NCBI RefSeq assembly: GCF_031426495.1
Contig: NZ_JANPLK010000047.1
Coordinates: 1 to 28,349, forward strand
DNA length: 28,349 bases
Direction of reading: 5' to 3'
Source: Gemmatimonas sp.
Lineage (GTDB): Bacteria > Gemmatimonadota > Gemmatimonadetes > Gemmatimonadales > Gemmatimonadaceae
Of the stretch, positions 16,926 to 24,571 are shown one piece after another; the stretch's first letter is position 1, and every line of letters begins with the position of its first letter. The notes beneath the pieces were generated by a model that was given only the letters and a program-made list of their open reading frames with translations, made no database searches and was not told where the DNA came from. Position numbers and translations under genes: made by a program.

Positions 16926-19649
16926 ATGAATCTCCCACTCCGAACCCTCGTGGCCGGACTTGGCGTTGCGCTGTGTGCGTATGCCAATCCGGCCAGTGCC
17001 CAGTCCACCGGCATAGTGGCCGGTGTCGTGCGAGACGACGCGAACGCCCCGATCACGGGTGCCACTGTCGTCGTCTCCGGTACGGCATTCGGCACACAGG
17101 CCAAGGCCGATGGCACGTACCGACTGGTGTTGAGCTCCGGCGACTACACGCTTGTCGCGCGCCTCATCGGCTACACGTCAGCCGTGAAGACCGTGCGCGT
17201 CGCGACGGGTGCCACGGTGACCGTGGATTTCACGCTCAGCAAGTCGGCCGCGCAGTTATCGGCGGTTGCCGTGACCGGTTCGCGGCGGCAGGAACGGAGC
17301 GTGGTGGAAGCGCCGGTTCCGGTCGACGTGATCACAGCCGAAGACATCAAGCAGACCGGACGCACTGAAACCGCGCAAATCCTGCAGATGCTGGTGCCTT
17401 CGCTGAATTTCCCGCGCTCGTCTATTGCCGGCGGCGTAGACGGACAGCGGCCGTTTACGCTCCGCGGCATGGGGCCCGATCAGGTGCTGGTGCTCATCAA
17501 CGGCAAGCGTCGGCACGCCGGCGCGGTGATCGCCGCCAACAATTCGGTGGGACGCGGATCGGCGGGTATCGATCTGAACGCGATCCCGGCCTCGAGCATC
17601 GACCGCATCGAGGTGCTGCGCGACGGCGCCGCGGCGCAGTATGGATCGGACGCCATCGCCGGCGTGGTCAACGTGATCCTCAAGCAGAACGCACCGGCCA
17701 CGTTCTCCACCACGTTCGGTCAGGTGAACTCGTCGTACAATGAGACGAGCTACAGCGACGGCGGTGTGACGCAGGCCGACGGCAGCTGGTCGCGCGGGTT
17801 CCGCGATCGCGGGTACGTCAATGTCAGCGGCGAGTATCGCGACCGGGGGTTGACCAACCGAGCGAAGCCCGACCTGCGGGCGATGTACTTCAACGATGAC
17901 TCCGTGGCGCGAGTGAATCCGGCGTTGCTACCGCAGGCCCGCAACAACAGCTGGTATGGCGACGCGGCGCTGCGCGAAGGCGGCTTGATGCTCAACAGCG
18001 GCTACTCCACCACGGCGGGGATCACGCTGTACGCCTTCGGCGGCGGGACGGTGCGCGAATCGAAGGCATTCGGCTTCCCGCGCCGTCCATCGGAACGTAC
18101 GGTGGTGCGGGCGCTATACCCGAACGGCTTCCTGCCGGAGATCTGGGGCACGTCGCTCGACCTGTCGCTGACTGGTGGGGCGAAGGGACAGGCGAAGGGA
18201 TGGCAGTGGGACCTCAGCAGCTCTTTCGGCGGCAACAACTTTCGTTTCGACGTCAAGAACTCGCTGAATCCCACATTGGGTGTCAACAGCCCTACGGAGT
18301 TCTATGCCGGCATGCTGCGCTCGACACAGTCCACCACCAACATCGATCTTTCGCGTGCGGTGAATATCGCGGCCTTCGCGACACCGGTGAACGTGGCCGT
18401 GGGCGCCGAGTTCCGGTCGGATAACTATCGCATTCTGCAGGGAGACAGTACGTCGTACATCGACGGCGGCGTGCGGGTGCTCGACGGCCCGGAGCGCGGA
18501 CAGCTGACCGTGCCGGGATCACAGCTGTTCTACGGCTTCCGTCCCGTAGACGAGCGCAACGTCGGACGTACGTCGTTCGCGGGGTATCTGGATCTCGAAG
18601 GGAATCCGACGAAGCGACTCACGGTGGGGCTGGCCGCGCGCGGCGAGAATTTCTCGGACTTCGGCTCGGCGGTGATCGGCAAGGTGACCGGGCGATTCGC
18701 AGTCGGTCGCGGGGTGGCCGTCCGTGGCGCGTACAATACAGGCTTCCGGGCGCCGTCGCTGGGGCAGGCCAACTACTCCGCCACCGCGTCCAACGTGTTG
18801 ATCGTGGGTGGTGTGCCGACGACGAACGAGGTGTACACGGTACCCGTCGACCTGCCGGTGGCGCGCGCGCTGGGGGCCAAGCCACTCGAAGCCGAGAAGT
18901 CCACCAACACATCGGCGGGTATCACGTGGTCGCCGGTGCGTAACTTCAGCACGACGGTAGACTACTTCAACATCGAAGTCGTCGACCGCATCGTGCTGTC
19001 GGAAAACTTCGTGGGCGCCGGCGTGCGGGCGATCATCGAGCCGTTCGGACTCCGTGGCGACGTCCGTCCACGCTACTTCACAAATGCCGTGGATACGCGC
19101 ACGCGCGGGGTGGATGTCGTGCTGCGGTACGTACGGCAACTCGAGAATGACGCCTCACTGTCCACGACGTTCGGCTACAACCACAATCGCACGTCGCTGC
19201 AGCGCGTCGCCGCGCCGCCGCCGCAGTTGGCGGCGCTCAACCAGCAGCTATATGGCCGTGTAGAGCGATCGCGTCTGACCGAGGCGCAACCGCGCAATCT
19301 GGCCCGCATCAACATCCAGTACTCCAAGCAGGCGTGGTCGCTGAACCTGCAGCAGGCCTACTTCGGCGGATGGTGGACGCGTCCGGACCTGGCGCTGGCG
19401 CCTACGGTGGCCCGCGCGTCGAGCGATCAGTATTTCACGGGTCGTTGGATCACCGACGCGAGCGTCACACGGCGACTCGACAAGTCGTTCTCGCTGTCGC
19501 TAGGCGTCGACAATCTGTTCGACGTCTATCCCGACCGCATTTCGGCCTCGAACCCCGAGAACACCGGCGCCACGCGTCTCTTCTCGCCGTTCTCGCCGTT
19601 CGGGGCGAACGGGCGATTCCTGTTCGCGCGTATGGTATTCACCCCGTAA
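16926..19649 (+). CDS. TonB-dependent receptor with carboxypeptidase-regulatory domain
   Basis: The 907-residue outer-membrane receptor has a signal peptide (1-25, ending ASAQ), a carboxypeptidase-regulatory-like domain (about 28-108, GIVAGVVRDDANAPITGATV), a canonical plug (about 125-250) with LRGMGPDQVLVLINGKRR and IDRIEVLRDGAAAQYGSDAI, and a 22-strand barrel ending in FARMVFTP. The VTGSRRQERS stretch before the plug is where a TonB box would lie. The plug is of the classical iron-complex and vitamin type, unlike the Oar-like receptor at 5005, but the ligand cannot be named. No Shine-Dalgarno site precedes the ATG. The 174-base region before it is pyrimidine-rich, without a clear promoter. 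The gene is convergent with the next with only 14 bases between stops. Confidence 0.93.
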   Translation: MNLPLRTLVAGLGVALCAYANPASAQSTGIVAGVVRDDANAPITGATVVVSGTAFGTQAKADGTYRLVLSSGDYTLVARLIGYTSAVKTVRVATGATVTVDFTLSKSAAQLSAVAVTGSRRQERSVVEAPVPVDVITAEDIKQTGRTETAQILQMLVPSLNFPRSSIAGGVDGQRPFTLRGMGPDQVLVLINGKRRHAGAVIAANNSVGRGSAGIDLNAIPASSIDRIEVLRDGAAAQYGSDAIAGVVNVILKQNAPATFSTTFGQVNSSYNETSYSDGGVTQADGSWSRGFRDRGYVNVSGEYRDRGLTNRAKPDLRAMYFNDDSVARVNPALLPQARNNSWYGDAALREGGLMLNSGYSTTAGITLYAFGGGTVRESKAFGFPRRPSERTVVRALYPNGFLPEIWGTSLDLSLTGGAKGQAKGWQWDLSSSFGGNNFRFDVKNSLNPTLGVNSPTEFYAGMLRSTQSTTNIDLSRAVNIAAFATPVNVAVGAEFRSDNYRILQGDSTSYIDGGVRVLDGPERGQLTVPGSQLFYGFRPVDERNVGRTSFAGYLDLEGNPTKRLTVGLAARGENFSDFGSAVIGKVTGRFAVGRGVAVRGAYNTGFRAPSLGQANYSATASNVLIVGGVPTTNEVYTVPVDLPVARALGAKPLEAEKSTNTSAGITWSPVRNFSTTVDYFNIEVVDRIVLSENFVGAGVRAIIEPFGLRGDVRPRYFTNAVDTRTRGVDVVLRYVRQLENDASLSTTFGYNHNRTSLQRVAAPPPQLAALNQQLYGRVERSRLTEAQPRNLARINIQYSKQAWSLNLQQAYFGGWWTRPDLALAPTVARASSDQYFTGRWITDASVTRRLDKSFSLSLGVDNLFDVYPDRISASNPENTGATRLFSPFSPFGANGRFLFARMVFTP

Positions 19650-19663
19650 CCACCGCATGGTGA

Positions 19664-20236
19664 TTACGCGCCGTCCGGACGCGTCGTGCAGATGGTGGCG
19701 GGGGCGCTCTCAGCCTCCGCCACTTTCTCGCGCATCAGTCTGATGTGCGAGGGCGTGGCATGCACGCGCAGCTCGCGTGGCGCGCGATCCGACCACGCCA
19801 TCGTACTCTGTCCCTTTGGCAGCAACCCACGCAGCAGCAGTCCGGCATCGGCGGGCGCGAGACAATTCAAGACGATGATCTCGTCGACCATGGGGGCGTC
19901 CTCCACGGCCCGACGCGTGGCCCCGGTGCGCATCAAGAACCACACCGGCAGCAGCAGCAACGCGACGATCACCCCCGCGACCACTCTGACGGATCGTCGC
20001 GGGGCGAGCGCCCGATGAAATGGAGAGGGCGCGGGTGTTGAGTCACCGGTCTGCTGCCGTTGCACCTCCGCGAGCGCACGATCGAACGCGGCTTCCGAGA
20101 TGCCGGCACTCAGTGCCGCGTGCCGCAGTTCTGACGGGCTGATGCCAGCCGATCCTGCCGCGTCGAGCTCGCTGGCCCGCCGCAGGACGTCCGTGGCGAT
20201 CGAATCGGGAAGGCGTTCCATGGATTGCTGATCCAT
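19664..20236 (-). CDS. single-pass membrane protein with possible secretin-type short domain
   Basis: The 190-residue protein has three visible parts. Residues 10-60 form a compact helical region (VLRRASELDAAGSAGISPSE, then AGISEAAFDRALAEV) resembling small helical modules seen in other uncharacterised membrane proteins. A single transmembrane helix follows at 84-103, preceded by Arg-rich residues, giving a cytoplasmic N-terminus. Residues 117-176 (IIVLNCLAPADAGLLLRGLL, then LRVHATPSHIRLMREKVAEA) follow the beta-alpha-beta pattern of secretin N1 or NolW domains, in which a strand, a helix after the Asp and a final strand-helix unit are conserved. That last assignment is a pattern judgement, not an alignment. 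It is convergent with the TonB receptor. No ribosome binding site is visible. Confidence 0.62.
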   Translation of the reverse strand: MDQQSMERLPDSIATDVLRRASELDAAGSAGISPSELRHAALSAGISEAAFDRALAEVQRQQTGDSTPAPSPFHRALAPRRSVRVVAGVIVALLLLPVWFLMRTGATRRAVEDAPMVDEIIVLNCLAPADAGLLLRGLLPKGQSTMAWSDRAPRELRVHATPSHIRLMREKVAEAESAPATICTTRPDGA

Positions 20237-20438
20237 TGTGAGCGTGAAGACGCAGATTGGCGACCGCGATCTTCAAGGTGCAGCCAGCGCGCTTCGAGAG
20301 CAATTGTGCGCCCGGCTACGTACTGGTCAACAAAACTCGGCCATTGAGTTCCTGGGACGTGTTCAACCAAGAGATCCGGCACGCATCTGGCGACGTACCC
20401 TCCGTGCTGCGCCTTTCTCCCTCCCTCCTGAGCCTCTC

Positions 20439-21335
20439 ATGACGAACCGTCTCCCCTTCCTCCTGGCCGCGATCGTCCTTGCCGCCTGCGCGGAAACACC
20501 CACGGCAGTGCCGACCGACATCTCATCCGCCAGCACTCGCGCGGCAGAGGGCGGTGGGGCCACCTCCGGCGAGTCCCTGATCGGGCTCACGGAGAACAAT
20601 GAGCTCGTAAGTTTCACGAGCGACAAAAGCAATCAGACGACGGGCATCGTGCCGATGACGGGACTGGTCGCCGGCGAGACCGTCATCGGGATTGATTTCC
20701 GTCCGAGCGACACCGGCGCCAACGGTGTCAACGAAATTGGCACGCTGTACGCGGTGACCAGCGCCAGTCGTTTGTACAAAGTCGATCCCGTTACCGGAGC
20801 TGCCACCATGCCGGTGATGCTCAGCATCCCCTTGGAAGGTTCGACGTTCGGCGTGGGTTTCAATCCGGCGGCTGATCGCCTTCGCATCCACAGCAACACC
20901 AATCAGAATCTCCGTATCAACGTGGAGACCGGCTTGACCATTCGCGATGTGCCGTTGGCCTACGCGATGGGAGATGTGAATGCGGGCGCTAATCCGGATC
21001 TCACGGCGTCGGGATACACGAACAACGACGCCAACCCGGCCACGGGAACGGAACTGTACGCCATCGATGCCGCACAGGATGTGCTGGTGGAGTTCGGTGT
21101 TGGAGGACCAAACGGTGGCATGCTGGTCACGGTGGGCGCGCTTGGCGTTGACGCCGGCCTGCTGTCCGGATTCGACATCAGCAATGCGACCGGTACGGCA
21201 TTCGCCGTGTTGAGCACATCGGCTTCGGAGAAATCGGTGCTGTACACGGTGAACCTCGACACCGGCGTGACCACCAAGCTCGGCCTACTCGCTCAGACGA
21301 AGGGTGCACTCATCAGTGTCGTCGTTCGACCGTAA
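20439..21335 (+). CDS. DUF4394 lipoprotein
   Basis: The 298-residue product begins with a short signal peptide and lipobox LAAC (Cys17). The whole mature part, from LIGLTENNELVSF onwards, matches the DUF4394 pattern: GLVAGETVIGIDFRP, a LYAVTSASRLYKVDPVTGAA blade, FGVGFNPAADRLRIHSNTNQ NLR, and a second set of TELYAIDAAQDVLVEF blades. The repeats suggest a beta-propeller-like surface protein. No enzymatic role is established for the family. The frame is open upstream to 20238, but only the ATG at 20439 gives a signal peptide. No Shine-Dalgarno site is evident. The roughly 200 bases before it form the divergent region shared with the preceding membrane-protein gene. Confidence 0.85.
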   Translation: MTNRLPFLLAAIVLAACAETPTAVPTDISSASTRAAEGGGATSGESLIGLTENNELVSFTSDKSNQTTGIVPMTGLVAGETVIGIDFRPSDTGANGVNEIGTLYAVTSASRLYKVDPVTGAATMPVMLSIPLEGSTFGVGFNPAADRLRIHSNTNQNLRINVETGLTIRDVPLAYAMGDVNAGANPDLTASGYTNNDANPATGTELYAIDAAQDVLVEFGVGGPNGGMLVTVGALGVDAGLLSGFDISNATGTAFAVLSTSASEKSVLYTVNLDTGVTTKLGLLAQTKGALISVVVRP

Positions 21336-21422
21336 GACGCTTCGTTCTCGATGCAACGGCCGCGCGAACTGGAGCGTTGTACGCGCTCGCATTATGGAGC
21401 TCGTCTCGACGTCGCGCGGACG

Positions 21423-22184
21423 TTATCGCGGTTGGCTCTTGGGTCCGATGTTGAAGGCAAACTGAAGGCCAGAGCTTCTTCGACCTCCTTCCAATCCCAT
21501 CGGAAAGGAGAGCGTTGGCCGAATTGTCATGCGTTTTGCCAAGACGCCCGCACCGAGGCTGATGTTGACGTAGCTATCACTTTGACTTCGCCCGTCGCCG
21601 GTAATCCGAGAGCTGACAACGGCGGCGGCGACAAAGGGCACGAACGCCATTCGGGGAGAAACTCGATGAAGGCGGCCGACGCTGCCGCCGAACCAGAGGG
21701 CTCGAGCAGACGCGTCAACCGCGCCCGAGCACCTCAGTCCGCCGTTGGCTATCGCGGTGCATTCGCGCCACATGGCGGGGCCGTTCTGGAGTGCGAATCC
21801 GGCCATGGGGCAGAGCTCGACTTCGTGCCACGTGGGCGCGGTAACGCTGTAGCCACCGCTTGCGCCGATGGTGTTCGAGAGAGCGTCGTCGGCCCCACTC
21901 GCCGCAAACTCCTCTCGGATGAAGCGCTTGGTCGATGACCCCGCCGAGGCAAACGCGCTTGCAAACGCCCCGCGTGATTCACCCGCCGCGAGTTGAAGTC
22001 CGAACGAGGTTTCTCCGTCGGCGCCACCCACTCCGGCGCCGATGGTACCACTGACCAGGCCGAGGCGGACATTTCCGTTCGAGAACGGTGAGGACCCGGC
22101 GCAGACCTGAGCCTTGGCGGCGTCGCTGAACAGCACGACGGCTAGTGCAACGGCGACGACATGGACGCGTGAGATGACGGTCAT
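21423..22184 (-). CDS. exported protein, probable outer-membrane beta-barrel
   Basis: The 253-residue product has a clear Sec signal (1-25, ending DAAKA before Gln26) and then alternating-hydrophobicity strands typical of small outer-membrane barrels, such as NGNVRLGLVSGTIGAGVGG, ETSFGLQLAAG, SYVNISLGAGVLAK and a C-terminal strand LQFAFNIG. It has four mature cysteines that could pair. There is no specific family assignment. The ribosome binding site AGGAG lies 5 bases before the ATG, so it can be translated independently, although it follows the SRPBCC gene by only 43 bases and may share its transcript. The 87 bases after its stop hold no clear terminator. Confidence 0.75.
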   Translation of the reverse strand: MTVISRVHVVAVALAVVLFSDAAKAQVCAGSSPFSNGNVRLGLVSGTIGAGVGGADGETSFGLQLAAGESRGAFASAFASAGSSTKRFIREEFAASGADDALSNTIGASGGYSVTAPTWHEVELCPMAGFALQNGPAMWRECTAIANGGLRCSGAVDASARALWFGGSVGRLHRVSPRMAFVPFVAAAVVSSRITGDGRSQSDSYVNISLGAGVLAKRMTIRPTLSFPMGLEGGRRSSGLQFAFNIGPKSQPR

Positions 22185-22227
22185 GATGCTCCTGAGTTCG
22201 AGCGAACGTTTCGCGGTGAACTGGCTT

Positions 22228-23178
22228 TTACGTGCTCAAGTACACCTCGAGCTTGTCGAACGAACCCGTCCATCCCTGGGTCATGCCGCCCTTCTCCGCC
22301 ACGAACGCGGCGACTTCTTCCGGCGTGGCCGCACCGTACACGTCCCAGCGCACGGTCACGCGCGTGTACGATGCGCCTTCGGGCGTGAGCAGCACCGTGG
22401 TCTTCATCTTCTCCGGCCACGTGGGCGCCCCGGGATGGCGTGAGATGTTGCCGTCGGCATCGGTGAAGCACTGCGTGTACTCGAGACGGTCGGGCGGCTG
22501 CACGAGGAGGTAGTCCACGCGGCCGTACATCGTGAACTGCCCGTTGGTCATCGCGTACGAGCCGCTGCCGCCGGTGCGAATGTCGATGTGCTTGAATCTC
22601 ATAGTGAAGCCGGTGGGCGGCAACCACGCCCCGAAGTGCTCCGGCTTGGTCCACATGTCGAACATGGTGTGAAGAGGCGCATCGAAGCTGCGATTGATCA
22701 CGAAGATCTCCTGCTGCGTCGCCTGCTTTTCGAGGTACTCCGCCAGGCGATCCCACGTGGAGTTGCCACCCGCCGCCTTGATGATCGCACGCGACTGCGC
22801 GACGTCTTCTGGCGTAGCGAACGTCATGCGCATGTTGAGCTCGGTCTGTTGCCCCAAGTCGCGGAACTCCACCGTCACGCGGAACATCGGCTTCGCGTCT
22901 TCCGATGACGCGCCGTGATCGTACACCAATCGCGACTGCGGCACGACCTCGTGATAGCGCGTGAAGTTGGGCCAGTCTTTGCCGTCGGGTCCGTGCATCG
23001 TGTACACCCAACTCCCTCCGACACTCAGGTCCTTGCTGTGCGTGGTGATGCTGAAGCCGCGCGGTCCCCACCACTGCGCCACCTGAGCGGGATCGGTCCA
23101 GGCATCCCACACGAGCGCCACCGGCGCGTCGTAAATGCGAGTGATGGCAATGTCGAGGGCGCTATCCGTGGTGGTCAT
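22228..23178 (-). CDS. double SRPBCC (AHSA1-type) domain protein
   Basis: The 316-residue protein consists of two tandem START-like hydrophobic-cavity domains of the AHSA1 family. Domain 1 (about 9-150) opens with IYDAPVALVWDAWTDPAQVA and WWGPRGF. Domain 2 (about 158-314) repeats the pattern with FDAPLHTMFDMWTKPEHFGA W and FTMYGRVDYL. Each ends with a long C-terminal helix (WDRLAEYLEK; WTGSFDKLEVYL). Such proteins bind lipids or small hydrophobic ligands, or act as co-chaperone-like factors. The specific ligand is unknown. The start overlaps the end of the ArsR gene by 17 bases in another frame, so the two are translationally linked. ArsR-SRPBCC pairs are widespread, but most carry one domain per protein, so the fusion is a mild oddity. 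Confidence 0.9.
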   Translation of the reverse strand: MTTTDSALDIAITRIYDAPVALVWDAWTDPAQVAQWWGPRGFSITTHSKDLSVGGSWVYTMHGPDGKDWPNFTRYHEVVPQSRLVYDHGASSEDAKPMFRVTVEFRDLGQQTELNMRMTFATPEDVAQSRAIIKAAGGNSTWDRLAEYLEKQATQQEIFVINRSFDAPLHTMFDMWTKPEHFGAWLPPTGFTMRFKHIDIRTGGSGSYAMTNGQFTMYGRVDYLLVQPPDRLEYTQCFTDADGNISRHPGAPTWPEKMKTTVLLTPEGASYTRVTVRWDVYGAATPEEVAAFVAEKGGMTQGWTGSFDKLEVYLST

Positions 23179-23557
23179 CTGGGGAGTCCGGTGAGGTGGT
23201 GGGGGCCGACGTATTCGTCGATGTGGTGACGGTCTTCGTGACGGTCTTCAGGTATTCGCCGAGTCGATCGAGGCTGGCTTCCATATGCGCGCGGTACTCG
23301 TCCATCCAGGCCGCGACGTCGTTCAGTGGCTCCGCATTGAGGGTGCAGGGGCGCCACTGCGCCTCGCGTCCCTTGGTCACGAGACCGGCCTTTTCCAGCA
23401 CTTTGAGGTGCTTGGTCACCCCGGGCAGCGTCATCTGCCCCAGGAACGGCTCGGCCAGTTCGGAGACGCTGGCCTCGCCGTGTCGGAGCCGAGCCAGGAT
23501 GGCGCGACGGGTGGGGTCGGCCAGGGCCGAGAAGGTTTGACTGAGTGGGTCTTGCAT
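23162..23557 (-). CDS. ArsR-family transcriptional regulator
   Basis: The 131-residue regulator has the winged helix-turn-helix of the ArsR/SmtB family: FSALADPTRRAILARLRHGE (9-28), SVSELAEPF, and the recognition helix LPGVTKHLKVLEKAGLV. There is no cysteine metal-binding site in the wing or alpha-3 positions, so it is more likely ligand- or partner-controlled than a metal sensor, as in other ArsR-SRPBCC pairs. The C-terminal tail beyond about residue 103 is Thr/Ser-rich and disordered. It includes a duplicated Lys-Thr-Val-Thr and overlaps the next gene. The upstream bases carry a direct repeat that may be the operator. The gene is divergent from the FMN_bind operon. Confidence 0.92.
   Translation of the reverse strand: MQDPLSQTFSALADPTRRAILARLRHGEASVSELAEPFLGQMTLPGVTKHLKVLEKAGLVTKGREAQWRPCTLNAEPLNDVAAWMDEYRAHMEASLDRLGEYLKTVTKTVTTSTNTSAPTTSPDSPDDHHG
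23226..23249. repeat. exact 12-bp tandem duplication in the ArsR tail
   Basis: Two adjacent exact copies of GTGACGGTCTTC lie in the 3' part of the ArsR gene. They duplicate four codons (Lys-Thr-Val-Thr) in the disordered tail without changing the frame. Confidence 0.85.
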
Positions 23558-23573
23558 GGTTTACCGCATGGTT
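23554..23573. promoter_or_regulatory. direct repeat at the ArsR start, possible operator
   Basis: GCATGGTT occurs twice, 12 bases apart (23554-23561 and 23566-23573), covering the start codon and the bases before it, next to AT-rich TTAATTAGC. The place suits autorepression, but ArsR sites are normally inverted repeats, so this is tentative. Confidence 0.28.
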
Positions 23574-23710
23574 AATTAGCTGATTGGTATAGTAAGCGAC
23601 ATCCTTCCCTAGACAAGAGCGAGGTGGACGGTCGCAGCAGAGCGGGCATTCGCGGCGTATATACCGACACTCGGCTCTCTTCCTCGCCTCTCGACGCGCC
23701 CGCCTACTCC

Positions 23711-24571
23711 GTGTCCAAGCCTCGCGGCAACAACCTGGTCGCTCTCGGTTCAGCGGCCGTGCTGATCGTGTACACGGCAGGCTTCGCGAAAACGAAGTCG
23801 GCGGCGGATCGCATGGCGGCGGAGGCTGCGGAGCGACGTCCGCGCAGTGCCTTGCGGGCGGGTGCGGGCGCGGTGGGTGCGCGGACGGCAGCGGGGGAAT
23901 CGGGGGAGTCGACGGTTCCGGCGATGCCGGTGGTGTCGGTGATGGACGTCCCGACCGCGGCGACTCTGGCGCCGGGTGGGTTGGGTGCGACGCCTCCCGC
24001 TCCGTCGACGCCGGCGGTCGTGTCTTTGGTTGCCAAGGTGACTGCGGCGACCCCTTCAGCGGCCGTGCAGGTCGCGACGGTCGAAACCGCACCGCCGCCA
24101 GCGGTGAGTACGCCGGTAACGACGCCCGTGTCTCCGCCGATCGTGACGCCTCCGGCTGCCGCACCGGTGACTCCGCCGAGCGCGCCGGCACCGGTCGCCA
24201 GCACGCCGGTGCAGAGCACGCCGGCGCCCGTCACGACGCCGACACCGGCGCCTGCACCCTCGCCGCCTGCCGCGGCACCCGCGCCTGCCGCGAAGCCCGC
24301 CGCCAAGACGACGTACAAAGACGGCGTGTACCTCGGCCGCGGCACCTCGCGACATGGGGATATCGAAGCGATGGTCGAGATCCAGAACGGACGCATCACG
24401 AACGCCGTGATCTCGCAGTGCCTCACGCGCTATTCGTGCTCGTGGATCGCCGTGCTCGTGCCGCAAGTGGTGGCGCGTCAGTCGGCCGAGGTGGACTTCG
24501 TGTCGGGCGCCACGGTGAGCTCCGATGCGTTCTACTATGCGGTGACCCAGGCACTCGCGCAGGCGAAGTGA
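23711..24571 (+). CDS. membrane-anchored FMN_bind protein with Pro/Ala-rich linker
   Basis: Probable covalent flavoprotein of the inner membrane, 286 residues from the GTG start. A transmembrane anchor spans about 10-24 (VALGSAAVLIVYTAG). It is followed by charged residues and a very long Ala/Pro/Thr/Val-rich linker (to about 198). The FMN_bind domain occupies 199-286 and starts YKDGVYLGRGTSRHGDIEA. SGATVSS (265-271) is the ApbE recognition motif, and by analogy with NqrC and RnfG the flavin would be joined through a phosphoester to Thr268. Two cysteines (237 and 243) sit in QCLTRYSCSW inside the domain. A GTG at 23624 would add 29 residues, but a TATATA -10-like box at 23658-23663 lies inside that extension. 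The stop overlaps the start of apbE (GTGA). The linker probably lets the flavin domain reach across the periplasm. Confidence 0.88.
   Translation: MSKPRGNNLVALGSAAVLIVYTAGFAKTKSAADRMAAEAAERRPRSALRAGAGAVGARTAAGESGESTVPAMPVVSVMDVPTAATLAPGGLGATPPAPSTPAVVSLVAKVTAATPSAAVQVATVETAPPPAVSTPVTTPVSPPIVTPPAAAPVTPPSAPAPVASTPVQSTPAPVTTPTPAPAPSPPAAAPAPAAKPAAKTTYKDGVYLGRGTSRHGDIEAMVEIQNGRITNAVISQCLTRYSCSWIAVLVPQVVARQSAEVDFVSGATVSSDAFYYAVTQALAQAK

Noticed and set aside
19650..19672. CACC/GGTG mini-hairpin between the stops of the TonB receptor and the membrane protein
   Set aside because: A four-base stem is too short to call a terminator.
23175..24191. A 338-codon frame on the - strand across the ArsR/FMN_bind intergenic region
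   Set aside because: The Pro/Ser/Arg-rich product mirrors the linker of the FMN_bind protein and the ArsR gene in other frames.
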